Positions 9,874-31,045 of a stretch of 49,223 nt of DNA are shown in pieces. Every line of letters starts with the position of its first letter. The stretch's first letter is position 1. This DNA comes from Acidobacteriota bacterium. GTDB taxonomy: Bacteria > Acidobacteriota > Polarisedimenticolia > JACPZX01. The DNA is taken from positions 1-49,223 of the forward strand of contig JACPZX010000027.1 in the NCBI GenBank assembly GCA_016195325.1, given 5' to 3'. The notes below the pieces were generated by a model. That model ran no database searches and was not told the DNA's origin. It saw only the letters and a list, made by a program, of their open reading frames with translations. Position numbers and translations under genes: made by a program.

Positions 9874-10425
9874 TCAGGGCTTTCTGAAGGGGACGCCGAA
9901 CGCCTGGAGGAGCGCGCGCGACTCGTTGTCGGTCCTCGCCGTGGTCACGATCGTGATGTTCATTCCCTTGATCTTCTCGACCTTTCCCGTCGTCACTTCC
10001 GGGAAGATCGACTGGTCCGTGACGCCGAGCGTGTAGTTGCCGCGGCCGTCGAACGCCTTCTCCGAGACGCCCTTGAAGTCGCGCACGCGCGGCAGCGCGA
10101 TGCTGACGAGGCGATCGAGGAACTCGTACATCCGGTTGCCTCGGAGCGTCACGCAGCACCCGACGGGGACTCCCTCGCGCAGCTTGAAGTTCGCGATGCT
10201 CTTCTTGGCGCGGCGCAGCGCGGGGCGCTGGCCCGTGATGAGCCCGAGCTCCTCCACCGCGGCGTCGAGAATCTTGATGTTCTCCTTCGCCTCTCCGACG
10301 CCCATGTTGACGACGATCTTCGTGATGCGGGGCGCCGCCATCGGGCTCGGATAGGCGAACTGCTTGGTGATCTCCGGGAGGATTTCCTTGCGGTAGCGCT
10401 CCTGGAGTCTCGGCGTCGTGGCCAT
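9874..10425 (-). CDS. rplE: 50S ribosomal protein L5
   Basis: 5S rRNA-binding protein of the central protuberance that contacts P-site tRNA. Conserved segments are [47 protein letters not shown] and the C-terminal [20 protein letters not shown]. Length 183 aa is normal. It lies 16 bp downstream of rplX. Confidence 0.97.
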   Translation of the reverse strand: MATTPRLQERYRKEILPEITKQFAYPSPMAAPRITKIVVNMGVGEAKENIKILDAAVEELGLITGQRPALRRAKKSIANFKLREGVPVGCCVTLRGNRMYEFLDRLVSIALPRVRDFKGVSEKAFDGRGNYTLGVTDQSIFPEVTTGKVEKIKGMNITIVTTARTDNESRALLQAFGVPFRKP

Positions 10426-10441
10426 GTCGGTCTCGCTCTCC

Positions 10442-10774
10442 CTACTTTCGATCCAGCATTCCCTGGCACTTCCGGCATACCCGGTGCCGCTTGCCGTCCT
10501 CGAGCATCTTGCGGGCGACCCGCACCGGCTTGCTGCACTCCGGGCAGATGACCATCAGGTTCGAGACGTGGATGGGGGCCTCGCGCTCCACGATGCCGCC
10601 CTTGATGTTCTTCGAAGGGTTCGGCTTCGTGTGCTTCTTGATGAAGTTGACCCCCTCGACGATCGCCCGCATCTTCGCGGGGTAGACCCTCAGCACCTTG
10701 CCCCGGGGCCTCTCCTTGCCGCGCTTGCCGGCGATGACGAGGACCATGTCGTCCTTGCGCACGTGGAGACTCAT
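10442..10774 (-). CDS. rplX: 50S ribosomal protein L24 with C-terminal zinc ribbon
   Basis: Assembly initiator for the large subunit. A KOW motif is at about residues 8-35 ([18 protein letters not shown]-like). The C-terminal half carries Cys77, Cys80, Cys100 and Cys103 in CPEC...CRKC, a zinc ribbon found in a subset of bacterial L24 proteins. Length 110 aa is normal. It lies between rplN (3-bp gap) and rplE. Confidence 0.96.
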   Translation of the reverse strand: MSLHVRKDDMVLVIAGKRGKERPRGKVLRVYPAKMRAIVEGVNFIKKHTKPNPSKNIKGGIVEREAPIHVSNLMVICPECSKPVRVARKMLEDGKRHRVCRKCQGMLDRK

Positions 10775-10777
10775 CGG

Positions 10778-11146
10778 TTAGAGGACCTCCGGGGCGAGCG
10801 AGACGATCTTCATGAACTTGCGCTCTCTCAGCTCGCGGGCCACGGGACCGAAGACGCGCGTCCCGACCGGCTCCTTGGCGTCGTTGATGAGGACGGCGGC
10901 GTTCTCGTCGAAGCGGATGTACGTGCCGTCCTTGCGGCGCTGCTCTTTCTTCGTGCGGACGATGACCGCGCGCACGACCTGTCCCTTCTTGACGGTTCCG
11001 TCGGGGCTCGCCTCTTTGACGTTGGCCGTGATGATGTCGCCGAGCCTCCCGTAACGGCCGATGGATCCGCCGCGGACGTGGATGCACGAGATCCGGCGCG
11101 CTCCCGAGTTGTCGGCGACCTCGAGGATCGTCCGCATCTGGATCAT
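10778..11146 (-). CDS. rplN: 50S ribosomal protein L14
   Basis: Large-subunit protein forming bridge B8 and the docking site for the silencing factor RsfS. Family features are [18 protein letters not shown], the signature region [18 protein letters not shown], and [23 protein letters not shown]. Length 122 aa is exact for the family. The ATG overlaps the rpsQ stop (ATGA). Confidence 0.98.
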   Translation of the reverse strand: MIQMRTILEVADNSGARRISCIHVRGGSIGRYGRLGDIITANVKEASPDGTVKKGQVVRAVIVRTKKEQRRKDGTYIRFDENAAVLINDAKEPVGTRVFGPVARELRERKFMKIVSLAPEVL

Positions 11147-11619
11147 GGCGCCTTCACCTCATCCTTGGCGGGCTTCGCCGTCTTCCCGGCCGCGCGCTTC
11201 CCGCCTGCCGCCTTCGGCGCCTTGACGGCAGCCTGCGGCGATGCCGCGTCCGCGGCGGCGGCCGCGGCGGCGCGGCGCCTGAGCTTCGGGCTCGGGGCCG
11301 CCGGGGCGGCGACCGCGGCCGCGGCCGTCACGGTCCGATCCACGGGCTGGCCGCCGCGCAGGATGGAGCGCACGCGCCACCTCTTCAGGCGGCTCAGCGG
11401 CCGCGTCTCGACGAGCGTGACGACATCGCCGATCTTGCAGGCGTTCGCCTCGTCGTGCGCGTGGAACTTCGACGTTCTCTTCACGACGCGGGAATAGCGC
11501 GGATGCGAGACGCGCCGCTCGACCGCGACGACGATGGTCTTGTCCATCTTGTCGCTGACGACGATTCCCACCGTGGTTCGGCGCCGCCTCAGGGCGACGC
11601 CTTCGGTCTGATCGGACAT
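11143..11619 (-). CDS. rpsQ: 30S ribosomal protein S17 with long C-terminal tail
   Basis: Primary 16S rRNA binder with an OB fold ([53 protein letters not shown]). The core ends near residue 95. A tail of about 60 residues made mostly of Ala, Lys, Pro and Arg follows, so the 158-aa product is nearly twice the usual length. I chose ATG 11619 with GGAG about 9 nt upstream. The frame stays open to a TTG at 11634. Confidence 0.95.
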   Translation of the reverse strand: MSDQTEGVALRRRRTTVGIVVSDKMDKTIVVAVERRVSHPRYSRVVKRTSKFHAHDEANACKIGDVVTLVETRPLSRLKRWRVRSILRGGQPVDRTVTAAAAVAAPAAPSPKLRRRAAAAAAADAASPQAAVKAPKAAGGKRAAGKTAKPAKDEVKAP

Positions 11620-11634
11620 CTCTGTTGGCTCCAA

Positions 11635-11967
11635 CTAGGCACCCTCACTCTTCGCACGACGCGGGCGCTTGCCCGACTTTTCCTTCACGGCCGCGCCCGC
11701 CGCGGCGCCCGCGGAGACCGGCTCCGCCGCCTTCGACTCCGCCCCGGCGCCCCCCTCGGCCTCCCGGTGCCGCTCGATGCCGAGCTCGCGCTCCCGGAGG
11801 AGGGTCTTCACCCTCGCCAGGTCGCGGCGCGTATGCCCGAGCCTCGACGGATTCTCGACGTTTCCCGTCTGGAGCTGGAACCGGAAGCGGAAGATCTGCT
11901 CCGAGAGCTTCGCTTCCTCGACGCGCAGCTCGTCGACGCCCAGCTCGGCCATCTTCTGGATCTTCAC
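11635..11967 (-). CDS. rpmC: 50S ribosomal protein L29 with C-terminal tail
   Basis: Protein at the peptide exit tunnel, near the SRP and trigger-factor site. The L29 core ([53 protein letters not shown]) is at about residues 6-70. A tail of about 40 Ala/Lys/Arg/Glu-rich residues then extends it to 110 aa, against about 65 normally. I chose GTG 11967, which overlaps the rplP stop as GTGA. ATG 11952 is the alternative. Confidence 0.93.
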   Translation of the reverse strand: MKIQKMAELGVDELRVEEAKLSEQIFRFRFQLQTGNVENPSRLGHTRRDLARVKTLLRERELGIERHREAEGGAGAESKAAEPVSAGAAAGAAVKEKSGKRPRRAKSEGA

Positions 11968-12392
11968 GCGTGCTCCTCGCCCGCACCGGGCCGCTTCACG
12001 AACTGGGTCCTGACGCCGAACTTGTGCGACGCCAGGCGCAGAGCCTCGGTGGCGTCCGCCAGCGGAACCCCCTCGATCTCGTACATGATCCTGCCGGGCT
12101 TCACGACGGCCACCCATTCCTCGGGCGGCCCTTTCCCCTTGCCCATGCGCGTCTCGGCCGGTTTCTTCGTGACCGGCTTGTCGGGGAAGATCCGGATCCA
12201 GAGCTTGCCGCCGCGCTTCATGTGGCGCGTGATCGTGACGCGGGCCGCCTCGATCTGGCGGCTGGTCACCCAGCCGGCCGAGAGCGACTTGAGCCCGTAG
12301 TCGCCGAACGCGAGCGTGGACCCGGTCCACGCCTTCCCGGCCCTGCGCCCGCGCTGCTGCTTGCGGAACTTGACCTTCTTGGGCATCAGCAT
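11964..12392 (-). CDS. rplP: 50S ribosomal protein L16
   Basis: Large-subunit protein that helps place the A-site tRNA. Conserved segments are [15 protein letters not shown] (matching the family MLxPKR start), [40 protein letters not shown] and [15 protein letters not shown]. Length 142 aa is normal. It lies 7 bp after rpsC and overlaps rpmC by 4 bp. Confidence 0.97.
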   Translation of the reverse strand: MLMPKKVKFRKQQRGRRAGKAWTGSTLAFGDYGLKSLSAGWVTSRQIEAARVTITRHMKRGGKLWIRIFPDKPVTKKPAETRMGKGKGPPEEWVAVVKPGRIMYEIEGVPLADATEALRLASHKFGVRTQFVKRPGAGEEHA

Positions 12393-12399
12393 GGCGCGA

Positions 12400-13080
12400 T
12401 TACCTCAGGCCTTCCTGCGGCACGAGCCGTCCGCCCTGGTCGCGACGGCGGCCGAGCTGGTCCAACTCTCCCTTGTAAATCCACACCTTCACGCCGATCT
12501 TCCCGTACGTCGTCTGCGCCTCGGCGAAGCCGTAGTCGATGTCGCTCCGGAGCGTGTGCAGCGGAAGCCGGCCGTTCAGGTACCACTCGGATCGGGCGAT
12601 CTCAGTCCCCGCGAGGCGGCCGGAGCAGCGGATCTTGATGCCCCGCGCGCCGAACCTCACCGCGGCCTCGATCGCCTTGCGCATGGCGCGCCGGAACGCG
12701 ACGCGCTTCTCGAGCTGCATCGCCACCGACTCGCCCACGAGCTGCGCCTCGAGCTCGGGCTTGAGGATCTCCTGGATATTGATGAAGACCTCGCGCCCTG
12801 TCTTCTTCTGGATCTCGTCCCTGAGCTTGTCCACCTCGGAGCCGCGCTTGCCGATGATGATGCCGGGGCGGGACGTGAGGATGTTGATCTTCAGCTTGTT
12901 CGCCGCGCGCTCGATCTCGATGCTCGAGATGCCGGCGTGCGCGAGCCTCTTCTTGAGCTCCGCGCGGAGCCTGAGGTCCTCGTGCAGCCACTCGGCGTAC
13001 TTCCGCTTCTCGTACCAGCGCGATCGCCACGGCTTGTTGAACCCAAGCCGGAACCCGTAAGGGTGAACCTTCTGTCCCAA
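12400..13080 (-). CDS. rpsC: 30S ribosomal protein S3
   Basis: Head protein at the mRNA entry channel, with helicase activity. A KH domain (about residues 40-110) includes [20 protein letters not shown], and the C-terminal domain includes [17 protein letters not shown] and [17 protein letters not shown] chose the TTG at 13080 because GAGGAG lies 5 nt upstream and it yields the invariant [13 protein letters not shown]. The frame extends further upstream without homology. Length 226 aa. Confidence 0.96.
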   Translation of the reverse strand: MGQKVHPYGFRLGFNKPWRSRWYEKRKYAEWLHEDLRLRAELKKRLAHAGISSIEIERAANKLKINILTSRPGIIIGKRGSEVDKLRDEIQKKTGREVFINIQEILKPELEAQLVGESVAMQLEKRVAFRRAMRKAIEAAVRFGARGIKIRCSGRLAGTEIARSEWYLNGRLPLHTLRSDIDYGFAEAQTTYGKIGVKVWIYKGELDQLGRRRDQGGRLVPQEGLR

Positions 13081-13156
13081 GGAAACTCCTCGCACGCCCA
13101 GAGGCCCCGCCCCGGTGAGGGGGCGCGGCCCATCGGTCATTCGGATGATGACGCTG

Positions 13157-13723
13157 TTACTTCTTCACCTTCGTGGTCTTCGTCGATTCGGATTTCGTCG
13201 TTCCGGGCTTCGCGGTCGCCGGCTTAGCGCTTCCCGTCCTCGCGCCCGCCTCGGCCTTCGCGCCGCCCTGAGCCTTCTCCCCCGATCCCTTCGCGACCTT
13301 GTCGCCGGCGGCTTTCGCGGACCTGTCACCGGCGGCTTTGGCCGACTCGGCGCGGCGCCTGGCGCGCGACTCGCGCGGCCTCGCCTCCTCGCGGGCGTCG
13401 AGCTCCAGCGTGATGTGGCACGTCCGGCGCAGCACGCGGAAGGCGCGGCCGAACGTGGCCGGCCGGATCCGCTTGAACGACGGCCCGCCGTCCACCACCG
13501 CGCGGCTCACGTAGAGCGTGTCGGCGTCGACTCGCTGGTCGCCCTTCTCGGCGTTCGCCACCGCGGAGCGCAGGACCTTGACGACGTCCCGCGAGACCGC
13601 CTTCGGGCTCTCGCGCAGAAGCGCCACGGCGCGGTTCACGCCCAGACCCCGGATCTGGTCGATGACGAGGCGCGTTTTCTGCGCCGACGATCTCAGGTAC
13701 CGCATCCTTGCCCTGGCGATCAT
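13157..13723 (-). CDS. rplV: 50S ribosomal protein L22 with long low-complexity tail
   Basis: Exit-tunnel protein whose beta hairpin lines the tunnel. The core (about residues 1-111) shows [29 protein letters not shown] and [21 protein letters not shown] tail of about 75 residues rich in Ala, Lys, Gly, Thr and Ser follows, including a repeated SAKAAGD unit. I chose ATG 13723, which has AGGGGAA upstream. The upstream extension of the frame runs through a tandem repeat and has no homology. Length 188 aa, against about 110-120 normally. Confidence 0.94.
   Translation of the reverse strand: MIARARMRYLRSSAQKTRLVIDQIRGLGVNRAVALLRESPKAVSRDVVKVLRSAVANAEKGDQRVDADTLYVSRAVVDGGPSFKRIRPATFGRAFRVLRRTCHITLELDAREEARPRESRARRRAESAKAAGDRSAKAAGDKVAKGSGEKAQGGAKAEAGARTGSAKPATAKPGTTKSESTKTTKVKK
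13298..13345. repeat. Two 24-bp in-frame repeats inside the rplV tail
   Basis: Segments carrying gtcgccggcggcttt (13301-13315) and gtcaccggcggcttt (13325-13339) repeat with a 24-bp period and encode two SAKAAGD units in the L22 tail. Several substitutions separate the copies. This suggests the tail grew by local duplication. Confidence 0.75.
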
Positions 13724-13756
13724 GTTCCCCTTGCCTCGAGTGGGTCTTCGTGATCC

Positions 13757-13785
13757 ACGACGGGTCGAGCGACGACGGGTCGAGC
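13757..13785. repeat. Short 15-bp-period repeat at the rpsS 3-prime end
   Basis: The 14-mer acgacgggtcgagc occurs at 13757-13770 and 13772-13785, with a degraded third copy (agacggggtc) just beyond, inside the last rpsS codons. The second copy abuts the rpsS TAG (13787-13785). This is the third gene end in the array with a local tandem repeat extending from the stop codon into the spacer. Confidence 0.8.
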
Positions 13786-14087
13786 TAAGACGGGGTCTCG
13801 GGGGTTCCCACGGCGGCGGTCTTTTCACCCTTCGCCGTGTGACCCTTGAACGTCCTGGTGAAGCTGAACTCGCCGAGCTTGTGCCCGACCATGCTCTCGG
13901 TCACGTAGACGGGGATGAACTTCCTCCCGTTGTGCACCGCGATCGTGTGGCCGACGAAGTCGGGGACCACCGTGGATCGCCGCGACCACGTCTTGACGAC
14001 CTTCTTCTCGAACTTGCGGTTCATCTCGTCGATGCGCTTCTTGAGGTGCCCGTCGACGAAGGGGCCCTTGCTTATGGATCGGCTCAT
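13785..14087 (-). CDS. rpsS: 30S ribosomal protein S19
   Basis: Head protein that forms a complex with S13. Family segments are [41 protein letters not shown] and [20 protein letters not shown]. Length 100 aa is slightly extended by a Thr/Pro/Ala end. It lies 1 bp downstream of rplB and 61 bp upstream of rplV. Confidence 0.97.
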   Translation of the reverse strand: MSRSISKGPFVDGHLKKRIDEMNRKFEKKVVKTWSRRSTVVPDFVGHTIAVHNGRKFIPVYVTESMVGHKLGEFSFTRTFKGHTAKGEKTAAVGTPETPS

Positions 14088-14088
14088 G

Positions 14089-14913
14089 CTACCGCTGCCG
14101 CCTCCTGACGATTTGCGCGTCGGTTCTGGGGTTGTTGCGCGTCTTGTACCCCTTCGTGGGCTTGCCCCACGGCGTGACGGGGTGACGGCCGCCGCTGGTC
14201 TTTCCCTCGCCGCCGCCGTGCGGGTGGTCGATGGGGTTCATCGAGACGCCGCGGTTGATCGGGCGCCGTCCCATCCACCGCTTGCGCCCCGCCTTGCCGA
14301 TGGAGACGTTCTCGTGATCGAGGTTGCCGACCTGCCCGATCGTCGCCATGCAGTCGAGGTGGACGAACCGGACCTCGGTCGAGGGGAGCCTCACCTGCGC
14401 GTACTTCCCTTCCTTCGCGAGGATCTCGGCGGAGCCGCCGGCCGAGCGGACCATCTGCCCGCCCTTTCCGATCTTCAGCTCGATGTTGTGGATCGGGATT
14501 CCCGGCGGGATGTTCCGCAGCGGGAGCGCGTTGCCGACCTGGATGTCGGCCGCAGCCCCCGAGACGATCTTCTGTCCCACCTGGAGCCCCGCCGGCGCGA
14601 TGATGTAGCGCTTCTCCCCGTCGGCGTACACGAGGAGCGCGATGCGCGCGGAGCGGTTCGGGTCGTACTCGATCGTCGACACCGTGGCGGGGATCCCGAG
14701 CTTGTCGCGCCGGAAATCGATGATGCGGTACTGGCGCTTGTGGCCGCCCCCGCGGTGGCGGATCGTCATCCAGCCGCGGTTGTTCCGGCCGCCCGTGCTC
14801 TTCTTTGGCTCGAGCAGGCTCTTGAGCGGCGTGTGGACGGTGATCTCGTCGTTGGTGAGCCGCGTCTGGAAGCGCACGCCCGGCGATGTCGGGGAGAGCG
14901 TTCGGATGGGCAT
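14089..14913 (-). CDS. rplB: 50S ribosomal protein L2
   Basis: Core large-subunit protein needed for peptidyl-transferase function and subunit joining. Features include [40 protein letters not shown] and the C-terminal signature [15 protein letters not shown] with the conserved functional His. Length 274 aa is normal. The ATG at 14913 lies 3 bp after the rplW stop. Confidence 0.98.
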   Translation of the reverse strand: MPIRTLSPTSPGVRFQTRLTNDEITVHTPLKSLLEPKKSTGGRNNRGWMTIRHRGGGHKRQYRIIDFRRDKLGIPATVSTIEYDPNRSARIALLVYADGEKRYIIAPAGLQVGQKIVSGAAADIQVGNALPLRNIPPGIPIHNIELKIGKGGQMVRSAGGSAEILAKEGKYAQVRLPSTEVRFVHLDCMATIGQVGNLDHENVSIGKAGRKRWMGRRPINRGVSMNPIDHPHGGGEGKTSGGRHPVTPWGKPTKGYKTRNNPRTDAQIVRRRQR

Positions 14914-14916
14914 CGC

Positions 14917-15216
14917 CTACGTCCCCTCGAAGTATTCGATCATTTTTTCGCCGTCCTTCAGCGTCACGTAGGCCTTCTTCCAGCTGGACTGGTACCCCTG
15001 GGTCTTTCCCCGCCGCTTCATCTTGCCGGCGACGTGGATCGTCCGGACCCCGCTGACCTTGACCTTGAAGAGCATCTCGACGGCGCGCTTCACGTCGATC
15101 TTGTTTGCGTCGGGGTGGACGCGGAAGCACAGCGTCCGGGTCCTGTCCTTGAGCTCGGTCGTCTTCTCGGTGACCACGGGGCCGAGAATCGTCTGGTGGA
15201 GCGGGCGCAGGCTCAT
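14917..15216 (-). CDS. rplW: 50S ribosomal protein L23
   Basis: Exit-tunnel rim protein and main docking site for trigger factor and SRP. Family features are ILGPVVTEKTTELKD, FRVHPDANKIDVKRAVEMLF and VRTIHVAGKMKRRGKT. The ATG at 15216 overlaps the rplD stop by 4 bp (ATGA). The frame is open further upstream, but that part only shadows rplD. Length 99 aa is normal. Confidence 0.96.
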   Translation of the reverse strand: MSLRPLHQTILGPVVTEKTTELKDRTRTLCFRVHPDANKIDVKRAVEMLFKVKVSGVRTIHVAGKMKRRGKTQGYQSSWKKAYVTLKDGEKMIEYFEGT

Positions 15217-15842
15217 GCCGCGAGCACCTCCGCGAGCACCTTCGCCGCCGACGTGGACATGACGAGGTACTCGTACTTGAGGAGATCGACGATGTTGAGC
15301 GACGCGGAGCGCAGCACCTTGCACCGCGGCAGGTTCCGGGCCGCGAGCATCAGGTTGCGGCCGATCGGCTCGTCGAGGATCAGCGCCCCCTTGACCACGC
15401 CGAGCGCCTCGAGGGACTTGACGAGCTCGGCGGTCTTGTGGGACGAAAGCTCGAGGTCCCTCACCACGAGAATTCTCCCCTCGCGAAGCTTCTCGGAGAC
15501 GGCCGCGCGGAGCGCGCCCTGCCTCTTCTTCTTCGGGAAGGCGAAGCCGTAGGAGCGGGGCGTCGGGCCGTGCACCGTGCCGCCGTGCCGCCACAGCGGT
15601 GAGCGGATGGAGCCGATGCGGGCCTGCCCCGTCTTCTTCTGCTTCCAGAGCTTGCGTCCCGCGCCCTGGACCTCGCCGCGCGTCTTCGTGTCGTGCGTTC
15701 CCGAGCGCGCCTCGGCGAGATAGTGCTTCACGGCCTCGTGGACGAGGGCGCGGTTGGTCGCCGCGCCGAAGACGTCCTCGGGCAGCGATTCCTCGCCGAC
15801 CTCGTGCTTCGCCAGATCGTAGACCTTCACGGTGGATTCCAT
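15213..15842 (-). CDS. rplD: 50S ribosomal protein L4
   Basis: Tunnel-lining protein that, in enteric bacteria, also represses the S10 operon. Its extended loop shows [20 protein letters not shown] and [20 protein letters not shown], and the globular part ends with a conserved segment near [12 protein letters not shown]. Length 209 aa is normal. It lies 18 bp after rplC. Confidence 0.97.
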   Translation of the reverse strand: MESTVKVYDLAKHEVGEESLPEDVFGAATNRALVHEAVKHYLAEARSGTHDTKTRGEVQGAGRKLWKQKKTGQARIGSIRSPLWRHGGTVHGPTPRSYGFAFPKKKRQGALRAAVSEKLREGRILVVRDLELSSHKTAELVKSLEALGVVKGALILDEPIGRNLMLAARNLPRCKVLRSASLNIVDLLKYEYLVMSTSAAKVLAEVLAA

Positions 15843-15860
15843 CTCGAGACTCCGCGGGCC

Positions 15861-16526
15861 CTAGGACTTCTTGGACTTCTTACTGACCACTCCGCGCGAC
15901 GACTTCGCCTTCTTGATGTACAGGATCGCCCCGCGGGCTCCCGGGACCGCGCCGCGCACGACGAGCAGGTTGTTCTCCTCGTCCACGCGCACGACCTGGA
16001 GGTTCTTGACGGTGACCGTGTCCCCGCCCATTCGGCCGGCCATCCTCTGTCCCTTGAAGACGCGGGACGGGAACGACGAGGCGCCGATCGAGCCGGGGGC
16101 GCGGTGGAACATGGAGCCGTGCGACGCGGCGCCCCCGCTGAAATGGTGCCGCTTCATGACGCCCTGGAACCCCTTCCCCTTGGAGGTGCCCACGACGTCG
16201 ACGGTGTCGGCCGGAGCGAACATGGTCACGAGCACGCGGTCGCCGACGTTGACCTCGGCCTCGTCGAGGCGCGAGAACTCCTTCTGCGTGCGAAGGAGGG
16301 GAAGCGAGTGCTTCTCGAGGTAACCGCGCTGCGGCTTGTTGACCCGGCGCGTGTTCACCTTCTCGACGTAGCCGAGGCGCACGGCCTCGTAGCCGTCGCG
16401 CTCTTTCGTGCGCTTCGCGACGACGACGCAGGGGCCGGCCCGGAGCACGGTGACGGGCACAGCGGTCCCGTCCGGCTCGTAGAGCTGGGTCATTCCCACC
16501 TTGCGCCCGATCAATCCTTCGACCAC
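15861..16526 (-). CDS. rplC: 50S ribosomal protein L3
   Basis: Early assembly protein near the peptidyl-transferase centre. Features include [58 protein letters not shown] and [17 protein letters not shown]. The start is GTG at 16526 with GGAG about 7 nt upstream. Length 221 aa. It follows rpsJ by 51 bp. Confidence 0.97.
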   Translation of the reverse strand: MVEGLIGRKVGMTQLYEPDGTAVPVTVLRAGPCVVVAKRTKERDGYEAVRLGYVEKVNTRRVNKPQRGYLEKHSLPLLRTQKEFSRLDEAEVNVGDRVLVTMFAPADTVDVVGTSKGKGFQGVMKRHHFSGGAASHGSMFHRAPGSIGASSFPSRVFKGQRMAGRMGGDTVTVKNLQVVRVDEENNLLVVRGAVPGARGAILYIKKAKSSRGVVSKKSKKS

Positions 16527-16577
16527 TTCGCTGCTCCGTTCGCCGTCAGGCTCCGAAAAATCCCTCTGTCATCTCTC

Positions 16578-16895
16578 TCAGGAACCGAATGCCTTGATCT
16601 CGACGTCCACGCCCGCCGGCAGATCGAGCTTCATCAGCGCGTCCACCGTCTGAGGGGTCGGCTCGAGGATGTCGAGGAGCCGCTTGTGCGTCCTCATCTC
16701 GAACTGCTCCCGCGACTTCTTGTCGACGTGCGGCGACCTCAGAACGCAGATCATGTTCCGGTCCGTCGGCAGCGGGATCGGCCCCACGACCCTCGCCCCG
16801 GTCCGCTTGGCGGTGCCCACGATTTCGCTCGTGGACTGGTCGAGGATCCTGTGGTCGTACGCCTTCAGCCGGATTCTGATCTTCTGGTTCAACAT
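16578..16895 (-). CDS. rpsJ: 30S ribosomal protein S10
   Basis: Small-subunit head protein that also acts as NusE in antitermination complexes. Features are [37 protein letters not shown] and [19 protein letters not shown] chose ATG 16895 with GGAG 5 nt upstream; a TTG one codon earlier is less likely. Length 105 aa is normal. It lies 33 bp after tuf, so the str and S10 clusters are joined. Confidence 0.97.
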   Translation of the reverse strand: MLNQKIRIRLKAYDHRILDQSTSEIVGTAKRTGARVVGPIPLPTDRNMICVLRSPHVDKKSREQFEMRTHKRLLDILEPTPQTVDALMKLDLPAGVDVEIKAFGS

Positions 16896-16928
16896 CAACT
16901 CTCCAGTCTCGACGCGGCAGCGCGCCCT

Positions 16929-18131
<1,203 letters not shown>

Positions 18132-18141
18132 CTATCTCCTC

Positions 18142-20232
<2,091 letters not shown>

Positions 20233-20250
20233 GACCTCTGAGCGTCCTTC

Positions 20251-20721
20251 CTACCAGCGGTAGTGCGCGAAGGCCTTGTTGGCCTCCGCCATCTTGTGCG
20301 TGTCTTCTCTCTTCTTGATCGCGCCGCCCGTGTTGTTCGAGGCGTCGACGATTTCCGCCGCGAGCTTCTCGCGCATGCTCTTCCCGCCCCGCTGCGAGGC
20401 GTACAGCGTGATCCACCTCATCGCGAGCGAGAGCCGGCGATTGGGGTTCACCTCGACCGGGATCTGGTAGGTCGAGCCTCCGACGCGGCGCGCCTTGACC
20501 TCGAGGGACGGGCGCACGTTGTCGACGGCCTTCTTGAAGACCTTCAGCGGATCGTCCTTGGTCCGGTCCTTCACGAGATCGAGCGCGCCGTACAGGATGC
20601 GATCGGCCGTGCTCTTCTTCCCGCCCTTGAGCAGAACGTTGACGAACCGTGTCACCAGAGTGGACTGGTAGACCGGATCCGGAAGCACTTCGCGATGCGG
20701 AACGACACCCCTTCTCGGCAT
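20251..20721 (-). CDS. rpsG: 30S ribosomal protein S7
   Basis: Primary 16S rRNA binder that organises the 30S head; it represses the str operon in enteric bacteria. Features are [40 protein letters not shown] and a C-terminal segment with NKAFAHYRW. Length 156 aa is normal. The spacer to rpsL is 102 bp, long for this array, and shows no clear structure to me. Confidence 0.97.
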   Translation of the reverse strand: MPRRGVVPHREVLPDPVYQSTLVTRFVNVLLKGGKKSTADRILYGALDLVKDRTKDDPLKVFKKAVDNVRPSLEVKARRVGGSTYQIPVEVNPNRRLSLAMRWITLYASQRGGKSMREKLAAEIVDASNNTGGAIKKREDTHKMAEANKAFAHYRW

Positions 20722-20823
20722 TCTTTGTTTTCCCGGGCAGCGGCACTTTTCGCCGCGTGCAAGACGAGTCCGGTTCGGTGGGCGCCCTCGCGCGACGAGG
20801 ACGCGCGTTGCGGCTCGGCCCGA

Positions 20824-21198
20824 TTACCCCTTGGGCCTCTTGGCCCCGTACTTGGACCTGCTCTGCTTGCGGCCCTCGACGCCTGCGGTGTCGAGAGTTC
20901 CACGCACCACGTGGTAGCGGACGCCCGGCAGGTCTTTCACACGGCCTCCGCGCACGAGCACAATCGAGTGTTCCTGAAGGTTGTGGCCGACCCCGGGTAT
21001 GTAGGTCGTGACCTCGATCCCGTTCGTCAGCCTGACGCGGGCGACCTTTCGGAGTGCCGAGTTCGGCTTCTTGGGCGTCTGCGTGTAGACGCGAACGCAG
21101 ACGCCGCGCTTCTGCGGCGACGAGACAAGAGCCGGGCTCTTGGTCCTGCCGCGCTGAAGCACGCGCCCGAACCTGACCATCTGGCTGACTGTCGGCAC
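20824..21198 (-). CDS. rpsL: 30S ribosomal protein S12
   Basis: Decoding-centre protein. Features are [40 protein letters not shown] and [17 protein letters not shown]. Lys43 and Lys88, the classic streptomycin positions, and Asp89, the RimO methylthiolation site in other bacteria, are all present, so the sequence looks streptomycin-sensitive. The GTG start at 21198 has GAGGT upstream. Length 124 aa. It is first in the str cluster, about 100 nt downstream of a strong promoter. Confidence 0.98.
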   Translation of the reverse strand: MPTVSQMVRFGRVLQRGRTKSPALVSSPQKRGVCVRVYTQTPKKPNSALRKVARVRLTNGIEVTTYIPGVGHNLQEHSIVLVRGGRVKDLPGVRYHVVRGTLDTAGVEGRKQSRSKYGAKRPKG

Positions 21199-21287
21199 TT
21201 CGACACCTCTCTTCTGTTCGCCGTTCCGCGACGTCGGGTTGCCACGAGGGCACGTCCGGAAAAGCGCAGAAGAACCCTTGCATTTAG

Positions 21288-21303
21288 GGGTTTGCGCAAA
21301 CCC
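21288..21303. promoter_or_regulatory. Perfect 16-bp palindrome at the rpsL transcription start
   Basis: GGGTTTGCGCAAACCC (21288-21303) is perfectly self-complementary. It lies just after the -10 box of the rpsL promoter, at the predicted transcription start. It could be an operator for a dimeric regulator, or a hairpin at the very 5-prime end of the mRNA. Function is not known to me. Confidence 0.6.
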
Positions 21304-21307
21304 GGCG

Positions 21308-21336
21308 ACTCTAGCAGACTGTCTCTAGCGTGTCAA
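21308..21336 (-). promoter_or_regulatory. Sigma-70 type promoter of the str-S10-spc-alpha array
   Basis: On the minus strand TTGACA (21336-21331) is followed after 17 bp by TAGAGT (21313-21308). The -35 box is a perfect consensus match. The predicted start is near 21301, about 100 nt upstream of rpsL. The sequence after the -10 is GC-rich, as in stringently controlled promoters. It lies in the 211-bp rpoC-rpsL gap. Confidence 0.8.
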
Positions 21337-21409
21337 CACTCTCCGTAAAATCCGTGCCATCCGGACCGATCGGCCGCGCTGCCGGCGGGCCCGTGCGCCC
21401 TGTGCCCCC

Positions 21410-25615
<4,206 letters not shown>

Positions 25616-25640
25616 CGCCTTTCCTCCTGTCCCCTGGTGT

Positions 25641-30056
<4,416 letters not shown>

Positions 30057-30084
30057 GCTGATGCCGCCCCTCCAGCCCTGGTGT

Positions 30085-30474
30085 CTACTTGACTTCGACC
30101 TTCGCGCCGGCCTCTTCGAGCTTCTTCTTCATCGTGGCGGCCTCGTCCTTGCCGACGGCTTCCTTCACCGCCTTGGGCGCGCCCTCGACGAGATCCTTCG
30201 CTTCCTTCAGGCCGAGCGAGGTCAGCTCGCGGACGACCTTGATCACGTTGATCTTCTTCTCGGGGGCCACGGAGGCGAGGATGACGGTGAACTCGGTCTT
30301 CTCCTCGACCGCCGCCGCGGCGCCCGCGCCGGGCATCGACGCCATCGCCATCGGCATCGCGGCCGCGGCGGAGACGCCGAACTCGGACTCGATCTCCTTG
30401 ACGAGACCCGCGATCTCGAGCATCGGAGCCTCGCGGAGGTACTGCTTGATGTCTTCCTTCGTAATCGCTGGCAT
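30085..30474 (-). CDS. rplL: 50S ribosomal protein L7/L12
   Basis: Stalk protein that recruits and activates translation GTPases. The N-terminal dimerisation domain ([20 protein letters not shown]) is followed by an Ala/Met-rich hinge and the C-terminal domain ([38 protein letters not shown]). I chose ATG 30474 with AAGGGG upstream; a GTG three codons earlier is possible. Length 129 aa. rpoB starts only 28 bp downstream, so no attenuator fits between rplL and rpoB. Confidence 0.97.
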   Translation of the reverse strand: MPAITKEDIKQYLREAPMLEIAGLVKEIESEFGVSAAAAMPMAMASMPGAGAAAAVEEKTEFTVILASVAPEKKINVIKVVRELTSLGLKEAKDLVEGAPKAVKEAVGKDEAATMKKKLEEAGAKVEVK

Positions 30475-30510
30475 GACGTTCACCCCTTCCTTCCGAGAGT
30501 ACGGCTTCAG

Positions 30511-31044
30511 TTAGCTCTGGGCCGGTTCCTGCTGCTTCTTCGAGTCGGCGACCTGGCTGAGGACCGAGACGAGGTCCCTCACCGGAGCCTTGAGGACGCT
30601 GACGAACTTGACCATCGGCGAGACGATCATGCCGGCGAAGGTCGCGACCAGCTCCGGCCTCGACGGCAGCGTGGTGATGCTGGTGATGTCGGCGACGCCG
30701 ATCTTCTTCCCCTCGACGACCCCGCCCTTGATCGTGACGGGGGCGGTCTTCGCGAAATCGTGGATCACCTTCGCGAGCGCGACCGGGTCGGTCTCGTTCC
30801 AGACGACCGCGGTCATGCCGTCGAAGAGCGCCTCCATGTCGCGGATCGGGGTGTCGCGCGCCGCGATGATCGCGAGGCGGTTCTTCGCGACCCGGTACGA
30901 CGACTTCGTCGCGCGCACCTTGCGCCTGAGGTCCGAGACCTGCTCGACCTTCAGCCCCCGGTAGTCGAGGAAGAAGGCGTTCCGCGCCCCGGCGAACTGC
31001 GCCTTGAGGGCTTCAATCTCCTCTTTCTTCTCGGCTCTGTTCAT
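30511..31044 (-). CDS. rplJ: 50S ribosomal protein L10
   Basis: Base of the ribosomal stalk; its C-terminal helix holds the L7/L12 dimers. Features are KKEEIEALKAQFAGARNAFF, DYRGLKVEQVSDLRRKVR and KNRLAIIAARDTPI. Length 177 aa is normal. The ATG starts 1 bp after the rplA stop, so there is no room for the L10-binding leader that controls rplJL in many bacteria. Confidence 0.97.
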   Translation of the reverse strand: MNRAEKKEEIEALKAQFAGARNAFFLDYRGLKVEQVSDLRRKVRATKSSYRVAKNRLAIIAARDTPIRDMEALFDGMTAVVWNETDPVALAKVIHDFAKTAPVTIKGGVVEGKKIGVADITSITTLPSRPELVATFAGMIVSPMVKFVSVLKAPVRDLVSVLSQVADSKKQQEPAQS

Positions 31045-31045
31045 G

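Noticed and set aside
12891-13140. N-terminal extension of S3 upstream of the TTG start
   Set aside because: The extension ([12 protein letters not shown]...) has no family match, whereas the TTG has a strong Shine-Dalgarno and gives the invariant MGQKVHP N-terminus.
21337-21409. Intrinsic terminator after rpoC
   Set aside because: The region has short GC-rich complementary stretches and a CCGATCGG palindrome, but no convincing stem followed by a U-tract on the minus strand.
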